Source: Hymenobacter jejuensis (GTDB lineage Bacteria > Bacteroidota > Bacteroidia > Cytophagales > Hymenobacteraceae). From it: a stretch of 64,000 bases of DNA. The stretch spans positions 1,860,001 to 1,924,000 of the forward strand of contig NZ_CP040896.1 of assembly GCF_006337165.1 (NCBI RefSeq), in the 5' to 3' direction. The position numbers and the translations under genes were made by a program. The notes below the pieces were generated by a model that saw nothing but the letters and a program-made list of their open reading frames with translations, had not been told where the DNA came from and searched no databases. This document shows, piece after piece, positions 36,001-44,770 of this stretch. Every line of letters starts with the position of its first letter. Positions within the stretch are counted from its first letter, which is position 1.

Positions 36001-37391
36001 AGAACCGTCCGAGCCCCAGAACCGGCGCGCAGTGTAGCTGAGCAAAGCAGCGCGGTGGTGACTGGGTGTAGGGGGTGACAGCCATAGGCCATGGTCATCC
36101 GGATTTTGTCCAAGTCCCACCCGGCAGCGGCAGTGTAACGCATGGGGAAAAAGTTGCGAACGGAATCGACCGCATCTATCACGTCGTTATCCGCCACCGA
36201 ATCATCGGGTGTCAAGGCATCCCATACCGCCTTGTCCTGTTTCAGGTACGCATCCAATACGGCTTCCATGGGCGAATAGAGCGGATGGCGAGCCTCATTA
36301 GGCAAGCGAGTTAGCTCCTTTTTAAGATCTGCCAATGCACTTTTGCCGGCTCCGCGCTCCTGCATGGCTAGCTCGGCTACGTCGTCGGGGTCCTGCTGGG
36401 AGAAGGCCAGGAAAACGGCCTTGTTCAGCTTTACCGGATTGCCTGGCTCGGCCTGACGCAGATCGCTGATACCATCAAGAAGGCTCTGCAAGGGCAGGCT
36501 GTCTGTATGCAGACCGTACTGGCGAGCGTATGCTTCGACGAAAGCAGCAAATTCATCGAAGAGCACGAGGATTCCAGTAAAAGGCTTGCCTGGACCGCAG
36601 TACTCGCGCCCCATGTGATTCATCAGCTCGCGAGGCGAAAGCGCAGCTCCAAAATTGGGGTATACACCTAGCACATGCTCAACTAGCTTGTGTATCAACT
36701 CGCGGTGGCGACCATCTCGGTGCGCGCCTTGCAAAGTAGCGCGTAAGGCACCTACATCAAGATTTTCGGCGGCGGCGTGAATTTCGAGATAGGAATTAGC
36801 AATTGTCACCTGCTCAGGTGAAAACTTGGCAAGAGCTGCCAAGGCCTTATCGAACCACAATCCAAGATCGATGCCTTTAGTAGCAGGGTTTTCTTGCAGA
36901 GCGGTTTCAAAACCGCGCACTACGGCAGCGGAAAGGCTATCGGCCCCACCACCTGTCAAACGCAGCACCAAATACGGGGTGCGTTCTTCTTTGAAAGTGC
37001 GGAGGCGGGCCTCTACCCCAGGGGCCACGTGCTTTACTCCCGCAAGTACGGCTTCCACCTCAGGTGAGCCCGCTGGCTGGCCGAAGAAGTTGGCTAGTGC
37101 TAAGGCTAAGTGCGATTTGCCGTGCCCATATGTAGCCTGCAACACGCGACGCGGCTCTTCTTTTTCAAATTCGAAAGCGTTGCATATCGTTTCCAGTACC
37201 TGCACTGACGGAAGCTCGCTGCCGATTTGCTGGTTGGTCCACTGATAGGCTTTGGCCAGGGCCAAGTTGTCGGCATCGGTAGGGTATTGACTGAGCCGCA
37301 CGTCGTATACAAAGCGGAAGTCGGGATTGGGCACCGTTATGTCCCCAATGAATGTTGTGATAGTAGTGGTAGAGGTAGAGGTTTCAGCCAT
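33030..37391 (-). CDS. brxC: BrxC/PglY-like large P-loop ATPase
   Basis: Protein of 1453 residues with an N-terminal ATPase domain: Walker A ATYGHGKSHLALALA (GHGKS at 89-93) and Walker B ILVLFDEFAAFVEAY (about 275-290). The C-terminal 500 or so residues are strongly charged and predicted coiled coil. Size and layout match BrxC/PglY, the ATPase that works with PglZ in BREX. Its role in phage exclusion is known only genetically. It starts 49 nt after the small unknown gene, the widest gap in the operon, so a second promoter there is possible. Confidence 0.85.
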   Translation of the reverse strand: MAETSTSTTTITTFIGDITVPNPDFRFVYDVRLSQYPTDADNLALAKAYQWTNQQIGSELPSVQVLETICNAFEFEKEEPRRVLQATYGHGKSHLALALANFFGQPAGSPEVEAVLAGVKHVAPGVEARLRTFKEERTPYLVLRLTGGGADSLSAAVVRGFETALQENPATKGIDLGLWFDKALAALAKFSPEQVTIANSYLEIHAAAENLDVGALRATLQGAHRDGRHRELIHKLVEHVLGVYPNFGAALSPRELMNHMGREYCGPGKPFTGILVLFDEFAAFVEAYARQYGLHTDSLPLQSLLDGISDLRQAEPGNPVKLNKAVFLAFSQQDPDDVAELAMQERGAGKSALADLKKELTRLPNEARHPLYSPMEAVLDAYLKQDKAVWDALTPDDSVADNDVIDAVDSVRNFFPMRYTAAAGWDLDKIRMTMAYGCHPLHPVTTALLCSATLRAGSGARTVLSFVKDTMLHCKRRPAIAADGRLCWIRPIALVAYYQHQLVSDDAWKQYQTTLRKAIPANIPDTEAILQAILLYETAGFKPGDTEATDYNGALAVLTGLSRTAVRRALTTLCDTAGYIEYDSVSETYRFWANNQDGSQVRQAVVEGLEKLKRDEIKWLAAVNEGLLSEEAKFTSVGEVAFHNTTGGDWGARVVFVPRAQWSAPRLATLLKLQTLEANGRLADAARGYVIAPLAADEAEVQWLRQHAEKDLNQAIASFSDQKQVPPVVVILPKKSHEALLNGLLELNVLGNLSEAQKRTLGTEPITQRRTTVRNNVQSALDALKDDLRKATEYQVPSLHLSGIESRLTGKKTVNLAHVLQAAYETVYYRFAPYLGDSTRGTNLRAAVGLAVPKLYRGSFVDWDEAARNMGRARDLYSKVLRVGTPASWGVVDTSERVTAPKLPLVKHAWEVLEAAVPPGAKNHSLRPALLQLLNAPYGYDPWSLGILFGTWYGVNRHQLEITDQHKRPLEYKSWLGTSNDFRGILETMLHTYNIRASRRNEEVVEGEVQSLVTKLRYAHSESISLAEAEPAVQQLSQYADTEGGNPGLRKEAKQAAEQLGHELKQAQEYERRITEGIAALETVPTTPGGIKQLIELVQLFNDPTKAGVPLGMVVPPSQQTIGQGQKRAAAKLRQLLTEVAAELANISSLRGYDLSKRQLGVLLSLVSPLGEPDLDRRIRDAEQLLEERHDEFSKEGQDAGIREKITEARRANSLADWRELLAYFQGANPKADSTVSLVAEATLTLNTKRLETEAWLLTMCERANTLTEAPAIASFERDLNRKAAQFEGTPEADQIKELERKADRVSKLLSNLKDQRREKPKTADDVRKVVREYERLAAREGLSEVQIGLVSQERADFERRFDEQRQAARQKLDELVARNEAQDAPAPLLTELERRLEFLPDEDKPRRDALDKDLRRRVAKDKASVAEKAFLDIGNRAEQKACLVRLQGLLDL

Positions 37392-37440
37392 ATGAGAGTA
37401 TCTTAGCTATAAATTGGGTGGCAGGAATAGAATCATGGGG

Positions 37441-37956
37441 TTACAGCACCAGCCCTCGGCACGGGTCAGCCGAAAGCCAGCGATCGGGCTCGGCAGGACC
37501 AAATTCGCGATAGGTATGCGGTAAGGCCAATAGTAACGGCGGATGTTGGCGCAAATTGAAGAGCGCATCCCAGAGGGAGCACCGCTCGGGAGCTGGGAGC
37601 CGGGCCAAGAGCGCATCGAGACCCCAGAGCCAAGTACCAGCGTGTCCAGCAGCCGGATGCACCGCCAAGATATGCCGGAGTAAGGCCGAAGCGGCCGCCG
37701 GAACTCGCTGGGTTTTCTGGGCCTCGCAGGTCGCTACCACTTCACGGCCTAAGTGCCGGGGTAGCAGGCCCAAGCACTGAGTAGCCCACTGTGGCCCAGC
37801 GGTGTAGGCTGGCGGCGCTAGCCACAACACGGCAGATCGGCGACTGGCGCTGCTTGTTGCCAACGAAGCTGCTAATTCCTGTAGAGGTGCGGGAACATCA
37901 GTGCAGTCAGCAGGCGGCACGGCAGTAAGCCAGTCGGAGGAGACAGGAGGAGACAT
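37441..37956 (-). CDS. Unidentified 171-residue protein of the Ssp/BREX operon
   Basis: No family recognised. It is rich in Ala, Leu and Pro, with a motif-poor N-terminus and a conserved-looking C-terminal stretch (NLRQHPPLLLALPHTYREF). There is no signal peptide and no clear membrane helix. It lies 18 nt after the second DUF4007-like gene and 49 nt before brxC, co-transcribed, so it is probably a system component. By size it could resemble a small BREX accessory protein such as BrxB or BrxF, but no motif confirms that. Confidence 0.6.
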   Translation of the reverse strand: MSPPVSSDWLTAVPPADCTDVPAPLQELAASLATSSASRRSAVLWLAPPAYTAGPQWATQCLGLLPRHLGREVVATCEAQKTQRVPAAASALLRHILAVHPAAGHAGTWLWGLDALLARLPAPERCSLWDALFNLRQHPPLLLALPHTYREFGPAEPDRWLSADPCRGLVL

Positions 37957-37974
37957 AAGATGGCAATGGCAGGC

Positions 37975-38802
37975 TTAGCGGTAGAGGTGGGTTTCCCAAA
38001 GCATGGCGGCATCGAGGCCGGGCTGCCGAATAATTTGGTATGGCAGGTGCTTGCGTTGGCGCTTAATGAGTGCCACATCAGGAGCAGCGAGGGAGCCCAG
38101 CAGGTCGTTTACCTTGTTCTCACTGAGTAATAGTACACGGGCCAATTCACCTTGGGTTATCTGCTCTAGCACTATATCTGACCGATCAGGCCAATAGCGC
38201 TGCCAAAAGTCGGCTAAGAGGCAAGCGAATGCACCTACCGACAACGCTCGGGGCTGTCGCACGCTGTATTGATGGCGGACATTTGTTTCTTCTAGAATAC
38301 CCAGTGAACCGAATCCATCTTCTTTACCATAAGTGCTTACATACGCCGTGGCACCCGCTTTTATAGTGCGATCGGAAGGTTCCCATCCTGATACTTCTTG
38401 CGAGTATTCATTGATTGCTATTCCAATTTGCGCTTGACCTAACTGGCCTAATAACGTCAGATTATTTAGCGTCAGATTAGCCCAATAGTTGGGTGCGTTA
38501 ATTGCCGGGCTAGATAGGAAATAATGCATAGCCCATTGGGTCGCAGATTCTGATAAAGAAGAATCGTGCTCCAATGCCGCTAGACCGAAGGCGGTGGGTT
38601 TTTCTTGATAAATTAACCCACTACGTTCGCAATAATTTATGGCTGCTGTAAACTGATCTGGGCCTAATGTTAAATCGGCTTCTGCTTGTTTTCTCGTGTT
38701 GCCTTCAGTAAGTGAACGAAGTACTGCTGCAACAGCAGCTCTAACCAATCCAAATCCACGATGGTAACTAATTGCTATTTTCTCTTCTCTTATGGGCTCC
38801 AT
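37975..38802 (-). CDS. Second DUF4007-like protein (divergent)
   Basis: Has 275 residues with the same order of elements as the DUF4007 protein at 43012-43989: an N-terminal winged-helix-like part (AAINYCERSGLIYQ), a middle with an aromatic hydrophobic block (ATQWAMHYFL), then a region with FWQRYWPDRSDIVLEQITQGE...LLLSENKVNDLL that parallels FWEWKFPGSSTISVRDIAHGE...FKLDEDSALAYL. It lacks the N-terminal GH.TF..R..WLKKG hallmark. The parallel was made by eye and needs a profile search. It lies between sspD (21 nt) and the small unknown gene. Confidence 0.55.
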   Translation of the reverse strand: MEPIREEKIAISYHRGFGLVRAAVAAVLRSLTEGNTRKQAEADLTLGPDQFTAAINYCERSGLIYQEKPTAFGLAALEHDSSLSESATQWAMHYFLSSPAINAPNYWANLTLNNLTLLGQLGQAQIGIAINEYSQEVSGWEPSDRTIKAGATAYVSTYGKEDGFGSLGILEETNVRHQYSVRQPRALSVGAFACLLADFWQRYWPDRSDIVLEQITQGELARVLLLSENKVNDLLGSLAAPDVALIKRQRKHLPYQIIRQPGLDAAMLWETHLYR

Positions 38803-38823
38803 AAAGTGCTATTTTATCCTCTA

Positions 38824-39651
38824 TTACAAATGACAAATTAGACACCCCTCCTCGCTATCATCGTCGCCTAGAATATCTAGAAGGTTTGCGGGAACGAAAT
38901 TCTTTTGACGCTCCAGACGCTGTTGATGACCAGCTTTGATCTGCGCCATACGATCTGGATCTTCCAACTCATCTAAGCCTTCACGTTGATTCCAAGTATA
39001 TCGAGTGCCGCTTTCTTCGTCTAACCGCTCAAACGCCTTCGACTTCTCGAACAAATCAGGATGCCGCTCTTTTAATCCTACCCACTCATTGCGCTGCTGG
39101 TAGAAGCAGAAGTAGCAGCCGGAGCGGCTACGCCATTCATAATATTTCGGCAAGCCTAGACCGGAGTCGTCTAGAATTTGCATCACATCATCATACCCCA
39201 ACCCATCGTCCTTGAAAGGCAGGATTGGAATAATATTGGGCTTGCTAGAAATGTAGCCTGAACGATTTTCATCGGCACGAATGCCAACATAGGAATACAC
39301 GAGGTCGTCGCCTACGAATGCCTCAAAGGGTTTGATTTTGAGTAAATCAGTACACCAACGCTGACGAGCAGACGGTAGGAAACCATTGCGAATGTCGAGA
39401 TGATGCTGAAATGGTCTATCCGGATTCAACCGCTCAATGTTCTTTCCTAACTGAGCTTCTAGCAAAGCCAAGTAATCATAAGTTTCCGGCAGCTCTTCCC
39501 CCGTATCGGCGAAGGCATATTCCATCTCGGGCACTTTATCGCGCATATAGAGGGCCAAAGCAGTAGAATCCTTGCCACCAGAGAGGCAAAGGATGTGGCG
39601 CACCTTTTGGCCTTCGGGGTGCAGGGGGCCAGTATAGTTAGGGAGGTTCAC
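38824..39651 (-). CDS. sspD: PAPS-reductase-like sulfur transferase (SspD/DndC/BrxP)
   Basis: ATP-pyrophosphatase fold with the PP-loop SGGKDST at 24-30, which activates the DNA backbone phosphate in phosphorothioation systems. Cysteines C100 (RQRWCTD), C179 and C182 (SGCYFC) and C270 and C273 (GCLIC) can bind an iron-sulfur cluster or relay sulfur. Of the Dnd/Ssp set this matches the DndC/SspD protein; the BREX type 4 literature calls it BrxP. It begins 12 nt after sspC. Its cysteine-desulfurase partner is the last gene of the operon. Confidence 0.85.
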   Translation of the reverse strand: MNLPNYTGPLHPEGQKVRHILCLSGGKDSTALALYMRDKVPEMEYAFADTGEELPETYDYLALLEAQLGKNIERLNPDRPFQHHLDIRNGFLPSARQRWCTDLLKIKPFEAFVGDDLVYSYVGIRADENRSGYISSKPNIIPILPFKDDGLGYDDVMQILDDSGLGLPKYYEWRSRSGCYFCFYQQRNEWVGLKERHPDLFEKSKAFERLDEESGTRYTWNQREGLDELEDPDRMAQIKAGHQQRLERQKNFVPANLLDILGDDDSEEGCLICHL

Positions 39652-39663
39652 GGCAGGATAGGA

Positions 39664-42600
39664 TTATTGTTCTTTTTCCAATTCGTCCAGCCACTGCAGT
39701 ACAGCAGCGCGGAGCAGGTGGGCTGGTGGATGGACGCCTGTAGCGGGGCGGGCAAAGGAATCGAGCTGGGCCACAAGCTGCTTTACCTGCTTGCGCTCAG
39801 TGGCCGTAACTACCGGACGAGTAACCGGTACAACAGCTGAATCAAAGCCACCCCAAGCAGCCTGCAAAGCCGCTGCAAATGGCATTACGTGGCTGGGGAA
39901 GGCCGCCAAGTCAACGTCACGCCACAAGAGTGGCGGACGACTGGCAACGAGGGCCAGCACGCGGTCCAGGTCGGCCTCAGCGTCAGGCGATGAGCACCGG
40001 CCAACTAGGGGCACCAGTGTGGGCGATGGATTGGGCAGCGCTTGGATGCGCTGGTGCGCTTCCGCCCAACTTTCTAGCCCAGTAGACAAGCCGCAGGCTT
40101 TCAGCAACATGTCACGCGCGTCGGCACGAGCGGCAGGAAAGGCCTCTGCCCAAGCGCTCAGGGTTGCATTAAGGCTTTTGAAAAACACCTCAATTTGTTC
40201 CGAATCGGCCGCTGCGTCAGCTGACCACGATGGGAGCCCGAGGGCTCCCGGGGCCGCGAAGAAGAGCAAATGCTCGGGGGAGCGGCTTTCCTGGAAGGCA
40301 TCGCGCAGGGCTAAGGCGGTGGCGGGGAGACGCCGGGTTTGCTTGGTAAAGTCGGGCAAACTATCCTGCATCTTCAGCAAGCGTCGCACTACCGGTACTA
40401 ATTGGGCTTTGACACCGGTAGCCTGCGCAATGCGCTCCACGACTGCAAGGCGCGCACCGCTCACGCGACTGTCGGCTAAGGCGAACATATCGGGGCGGCG
40501 CAGCAGCAATTCCCAGTCTGCCTCTTTCTCTTCAGCCAAGAAGTTACCTTCGCGGTACAGGGACGTATCGCCAGCGTGCACGCGGCGGAAAGCTGCCACC
40601 AATACAGGTAATAGGCCATCTGAGACACCGTAAGGTGCGGCTCGCAATTTTTCGTATAGCTCTGCCAATGGCACCAAGCGAACGGCACCAAACACCATCT
40701 TCTCGATGGCTTTCCAGACGGGGCGCAGGTTCGCACGGTCGGTAGCTATTTCGGCAGGCCCACGCCAGCCCCACGTACCGTCTTCGGTTTGATAGTGCAA
40801 ACCGGTTGCATGCAGCACGGAGGCATACATGGCATACTCAGGCGGAAAGCCGGTAAAGCTTAGGCGCTCCTGCTCACCTTTATCCAGCATCGCTTTTACC
40901 AACGCGCCGCGGGCAGCAGCTCCGGCGGAGGACAGCTGGCGACGGTTCAGCAGCTCATTGCGTAAAACCGGGGTGGACGGGAACGTAGCATCGGCTAGGA
41001 CCGACAGCTGCCGGCTGAATGAGCGGGCATCGGTCAAAGCTAGGGGCTGACCCTGACTATACCAGGTTGCGGCTGGAATATGGTCGGGAGTAGTCACACC
41101 TTCAGCACCCAAAGCTGGGCCAAAGAGTCGGCCCCACTCTTTGCGAAAGTTAGTTTCAGCCTCGTACCGGCGCAGGGCTAATTCGCGACGTGCAGCGCGG
41201 TCGCCCTGGATAGCGGGCACGTTGTCTAGAACAACTCGGGCCGCCGCCAGGTCGTGAGCGGCATCTCGCAGGGCCTCGGTTTCAGGAGCTATCGCAATTA
41301 GCAGATTAGGATGTGCTAATGATTGGGCAGTAGCCAAGGCCTGAAACTCGGTGGCAGAATCGGTCGCGAGGCAGAGTAGCACGGCCAGCTCAGTTGGGCG
41401 CTGTACGGCGCGGACTTGCAGGGCTTCAGGCCGAATGACTTCTACCACTACCGGGCGCAGCGTACCGGTACGGAAAGCGTGGCGGCGGGCTACCAAGCGG
41501 GGCAAAGGAAACAGGGAAGAATCGGTAGCAGCGGATAGCAATACGTCGCCGGCCAGACTGGCACGGGCGTTTGATAGCTCGGCCGTAACATCGACGTCGC
41601 CACCTTCCCACAGACGGAAGCTACTGCGGGCGCGGCTCCAGATGATGAGGCCCCGTTCTTCTAATTCCTTGATGGCCTTGGGCGTATCGGGACCTAGCGC
41701 AGCAGCAAGTACCGCCGGAGAAGCAGGCAGCCGCAATTCGCGCAGCCAGCTGAGCAATGCCACACACTTTAGCGCACGGACAGCCAAGGCATCAAGGGGT
41801 TGTTTAGCCACATCCCGCTCCACCAGTTCAACGGCCTCGTGCCAAGGACGAGCAGTAGGGCCCGTGTAATGCGAGAGCAGGACATCACGGCCATAGTCGA
41901 AGAGGCTATCAAGACGGAAGAAAGCGGGGTTAGCGGGGTCGTAGGGCTGTTGCAGGAAGCTGCCAAGGGCTCCGTTTTCCTGGCCTTCGAGAAAGTTAAA
42001 GACACTGCGGTGGCTCTGGCCAGCGCGGCGAAACATGGCGGGCAATGCCAGAAGCGTAACCGGGTGAAGCGGATAGGCGGCGCGGGCCAAGTCTGGGAAC
42101 CGATCGGCGAGGCCACTGGGCAGGAGGTAGGACTGTGGATTCAGGACGGGAGCCAGCTGTGCCGTGAAGGCACCATTGAGATGAAGTTCCGGCTTCTGTT
42201 CAAGGGCGCGACCAATTAGATCCATGCGCTCTACGTCGGATGGAAACAGCGGTAATTGCCTGAAGCGTTGAGCGACTTTCGCCCACTCCCCTTGTTGAGC
42301 CCGGCCGAGCCGGTGCGCATAGGCCTCCGCATTTTGGTGCAATATGGTCAGCACCCACAGTTGGCCCTGCTGAGGGGCGCGGGCGGCCGCTTCAGCCAAC
42401 TCCTGCAGCACGAAAATATCACCAGCCTGAGGATGGTTGGCCGCATATTCTAGAAATTTGCCGGCCTCATCGACCAATAGCAATAAGCCCATGTGCTGAC
42501 CGGCACCGGCTATGGCCTGGGCAGCAGCAAGATAAGCGTTGGCAAGGTTGCGCGGGGTCGGCTTGCTCTCTGCCGTAAGCAGGGCAGCAGGAATAGCTGG

Positions 42601-43005
42601 TGCGCCGGGGGCCGTTTCCAGAGCATGGCGCAAGGCTGTGAGCAGCACTGGTCCCAGCGCAGCGCGGGAGCCAACGACAGGCACGGGCAGCAAGTCTGGC
42701 GCTTCAGGTATATTATCGGGCAGCTTCGCCGTTTCACGGAACGCTGGCTCCGACACCAAACGAGCCAGGAAAGTAGCGAAAGCACTTTTACCTGCGCCGT
42801 AGGGACCGATCAAAGTAAGGGCGCGATCCGAGGGCGTATGCTGGGCCCGGAGCACCCCTTGTAGGGCTTCGAGGGCCGAAGTAGTGAGAAAGTAGCCGTT
42901 TGTGGCAGATCGAGCCGCCAAGTCGCGCTCTAAGTGCACCGACCGGCCAAAACGGGGCCGAACGGAAACGAAATTGGCAAGCGGTTTAAGGGTGATAGCG
43001 GGCAT
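39664..43005 (-). CDS. sspC: Large P-loop ATPase (SspC-like)
   Basis: Protein of 1113 residues with Walker A LIGPYGAGKSAFATFL (GAGKS at 70-74) and Walker B LLLLVDEAGK (174-183). By length and position between the DUF4007 and PAPS-reductase-like genes it corresponds to SspC, the ATPase of single-strand phosphorothioation. The C-terminal two thirds show no recognisable domain. It is unrelated in obvious sequence to the BrxC-like ATPase in the same operon, apart from the P-loop. The intergenic distances are 6 and 12 nt. Confidence 0.8.
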   Translation of the reverse strand: MPAITLKPLANFVSVRPRFGRSVHLERDLAARSATNGYFLTTSALEALQGVLRAQHTPSDRALTLIGPYGAGKSAFATFLARLVSEPAFRETAKLPDNIPEAPDLLPVPVVGSRAALGPVLLTALRHALETAPGAPAIPAALLTAESKPTPRNLANAYLAAAQAIAGAGQHMGLLLLVDEAGKFLEYAANHPQAGDIFVLQELAEAAARAPQQGQLWVLTILHQNAEAYAHRLGRAQQGEWAKVAQRFRQLPLFPSDVERMDLIGRALEQKPELHLNGAFTAQLAPVLNPQSYLLPSGLADRFPDLARAAYPLHPVTLLALPAMFRRAGQSHRSVFNFLEGQENGALGSFLQQPYDPANPAFFRLDSLFDYGRDVLLSHYTGPTARPWHEAVELVERDVAKQPLDALAVRALKCVALLSWLRELRLPASPAVLAAALGPDTPKAIKELEERGLIIWSRARSSFRLWEGGDVDVTAELSNARASLAGDVLLSAATDSSLFPLPRLVARRHAFRTGTLRPVVVEVIRPEALQVRAVQRPTELAVLLCLATDSATEFQALATAQSLAHPNLLIAIAPETEALRDAAHDLAAARVVLDNVPAIQGDRAARRELALRRYEAETNFRKEWGRLFGPALGAEGVTTPDHIPAATWYSQGQPLALTDARSFSRQLSVLADATFPSTPVLRNELLNRRQLSSAGAAARGALVKAMLDKGEQERLSFTGFPPEYAMYASVLHATGLHYQTEDGTWGWRGPAEIATDRANLRPVWKAIEKMVFGAVRLVPLAELYEKLRAAPYGVSDGLLPVLVAAFRRVHAGDTSLYREGNFLAEEKEADWELLLRRPDMFALADSRVSGARLAVVERIAQATGVKAQLVPVVRRLLKMQDSLPDFTKQTRRLPATALALRDAFQESRSPEHLLFFAAPGALGLPSWSADAAADSEQIEVFFKSLNATLSAWAEAFPAARADARDMLLKACGLSTGLESWAEAHQRIQALPNPSPTLVPLVGRCSSPDAEADLDRVLALVASRPPLLWRDVDLAAFPSHVMPFAAALQAAWGGFDSAVVPVTRPVVTATERKQVKQLVAQLDSFARPATGVHPPAHLLRAAVLQWLDELEKEQ

Positions 43006-43011
43006 GAATAC

Positions 43012-43989
43012 TTAAGCGAAGAGCTGGGCGGCGTAGTGTTGTTGCAGAAGGTCGGCAGGCTGAATCCCTTCCGTAGTGGTCTGCACAACCTGGCGTACCA
43101 AAGGGGTATCCTCGAAACGTAACGCACCAGCTGTGAGGGATTCTAACTGGTCGAGGTAAGCTAAAGCAGAATCCTCATCAAGCTTGAACACGACACCGGG
43201 TGAACCCTCGCCGTGGGCGATATCACGAACAGAAATAGTACTCGATCCAGGAAATTTCCACTCCCAGAATTTCAGCAGGGCCCAAGTAAAAATGGCGGCG
43301 GGCAAACTTGGTTTGGGGCCGATGGCGAAAGTGTATTGCTCCTGGCTACCGAAACCGGAGCGCAGCAAACCCAGCTCACGCAGGGGGCAATCGAGCCCAT
43401 CTTCGGCATTTTGGCTACGCTCAGACGAGGCCACGTAGGTTTGCAGGAACACGTTTACATCGCGATCTACGGTTTCAGGCGAAGAAGTTTTGGCGCTGCT
43501 AGCCCGGGCAGCTGTAAGAATGGCTGTGCTGAGAGCCGGGCGGGTCCATTCCCACTCTCGCCATACATTAAAGGCATACGCCCAAGTGTAAGCTTGACTG
43601 CCGGGGCCACATAGGTTCCAATGGAGCACCCATAGGGTTGCAGGGTCTTCGAGGTAGGGGTCAGCCCCGTCGTCAGCAAGCAAGAAATGCCCGAGCTCGG
43701 TAGGGAGAATATAGCTGCTGCGTTCGGCAACTGGCTTTACCAGTTGAGTAGCCAGCAGCCAATGGCGAATGGCCGAAACCATGTTTTTACCAACGCCTAA
43801 TTCTACCAGTGCTTCTTCGGAGGAGAAAATACTTGGATTGGTGGCCAGTGCATCTATTCCTTTTTTGAGCCAAGAAGAGCGCAGAGCAAATGTCTGGTGG
43901 CCCGCAAAGCTGGGCGGCTGAGGCAGTAAAGTTTGAGCGGTAGTTTCGAATAAAGTATGTACCTCAGTAACAGTCGAATGGACAGACAT
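43012..43989 (-). CDS. sspB: DUF4007-family protein (SspB-like)
   Basis: First gene of the operon, with 325 residues. It carries the DUF4007 hallmark FAGHQTFALRSSWLKKGIDAL near residue 28 and an N-terminal winged-helix-like segment (ELGVGKNMVSAIRHWL). In SspABCD systems SspB is a DUF4007 protein reported to nick one DNA strand so that sulfur can be inserted. Being followed at 6 nt by the SspC-like ATPase and then the SspD-like gene supports this. No -7 box is clear above it. Confidence 0.85.
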   Translation of the reverse strand: MSVHSTVTEVHTLFETTAQTLLPQPPSFAGHQTFALRSSWLKKGIDALATNPSIFSSEEALVELGVGKNMVSAIRHWLLATQLVKPVAERSSYILPTELGHFLLADDGADPYLEDPATLWVLHWNLCGPGSQAYTWAYAFNVWREWEWTRPALSTAILTAARASSAKTSSPETVDRDVNVFLQTYVASSERSQNAEDGLDCPLRELGLLRSGFGSQEQYTFAIGPKPSLPAAIFTWALLKFWEWKFPGSSTISVRDIAHGEGSPGVVFKLDEDSALAYLDQLESLTAGALRFEDTPLVRQVVQTTTEGIQPADLLQQHYAAQLFA

Positions 43990-44418
43990 ATAACTTAAAC
44001 CAGCTTATTAGAGTAATCTTAGTCATTACTAACTAATAGGCAATGTCGGCAAAGAATGCGTAAGAAGCTACTATGGTTGTGTACTCGTTCCTAAGCTTTA
44101 AGAGCTGTAATGCAGGGCCACAAATGCACTCAAGGAGGCGAGATGAAGAATATACGGGCTTTGAATAGGCCAAGCAGCTACAAACCCTGCGTTAGCTATT
44201 CTAATTGGCAAAGTAAGGGAAGCCCAGCACCAGTTAGATCAGCAAAACAATTGGCTCAAGGGAAGAAGATTGGCAAAGTAACACAAATAGGACTATGCTT
44301 TGAAATTCACTTGGACGTCCTTATACCAAGATTTGTAACAGTATTTGTGAAGACGGGAGCAGAAATAGATCAACCGCCTCTGCCCTGCCCTATTTTTCAC
44401 TAAGTAAGGGCACCTCAC
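43990..44418. other. Gene-free interval between the Ssp/BREX operon and the element backbone
   Basis: This should contain the operon promoter on the minus strand near 44000-44100, but no TAnnTTTG box is convincing (ATTCTTTG at about 44053 is weak). An open plus-strand frame from 44110 (97 codons) has no recognisable domain and atypical composition. I do not call it a gene. Confidence 0.4.
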
Positions 44419-44715
44419 TTATTCCTCAATTGTAACATCATCTCTACCGCCAATAGTAACTACTACATCATAAAGGCCATTAAATTCTTCGTTTTGCGCA
44501 ACGCGTTGCAATTTTGGAGTAAGGAACTCTGCCAACTTCGTATAGGCATCAAGGAATTCTTTGCCCTGAAGGCCCCGCAAATTCGCAAGTATCTCCTCAG
44601 CCGAGATGTTGGCTAGAACATCGTTGAGGACCTCGCGTACTTGCGCGGTCGCTACGTTAGCGGCACCTTGGGGCCGGCCCAGAGGGTTTCCGCTTATTCC
44701 GGGTTTGAAAGGCAT
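44419..44715 (-). CDS. DUF5681-domain protein
   Basis: 98-residue protein opening with FKPGISGNPLGRPQGA, the DUF5681 motif found in small proteins of phages and integrative elements. The rest is helical with an acidic tail (GGRDDVTIEE). The function is unknown; relatives often accompany packaging or replication modules. It is last in the backbone's minus-strand gene series and precedes the defence cargo. Confidence 0.75.
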   Translation of the reverse strand: MPFKPGISGNPLGRPQGAANVATAQVREVLNDVLANISAEEILANLRGLQGKEFLDAYTKLAEFLTPKLQRVAQNEEFNGLYDVVVTIGGRDDVTIEE

Positions 44716-44770
44716 ATGATTGTTCTTTATTGTTCTTTACAATAGGGTGGCCCTTTCCTGCTAATTTTTC

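Noticed and set aside
25278..43989. CRISPR array or Cas genes in the defence island
   Set aside because: No regularly spaced repeats and no Cas motifs. The RT has retron, not Cas1-linked, features and no Cas1 neighbour.
44110..44403. 97-codon plus-strand frame in the island
   Set aside because: No domain, no promoter box, and composition unlike a folded protein. It runs against the direction of both neighbours.
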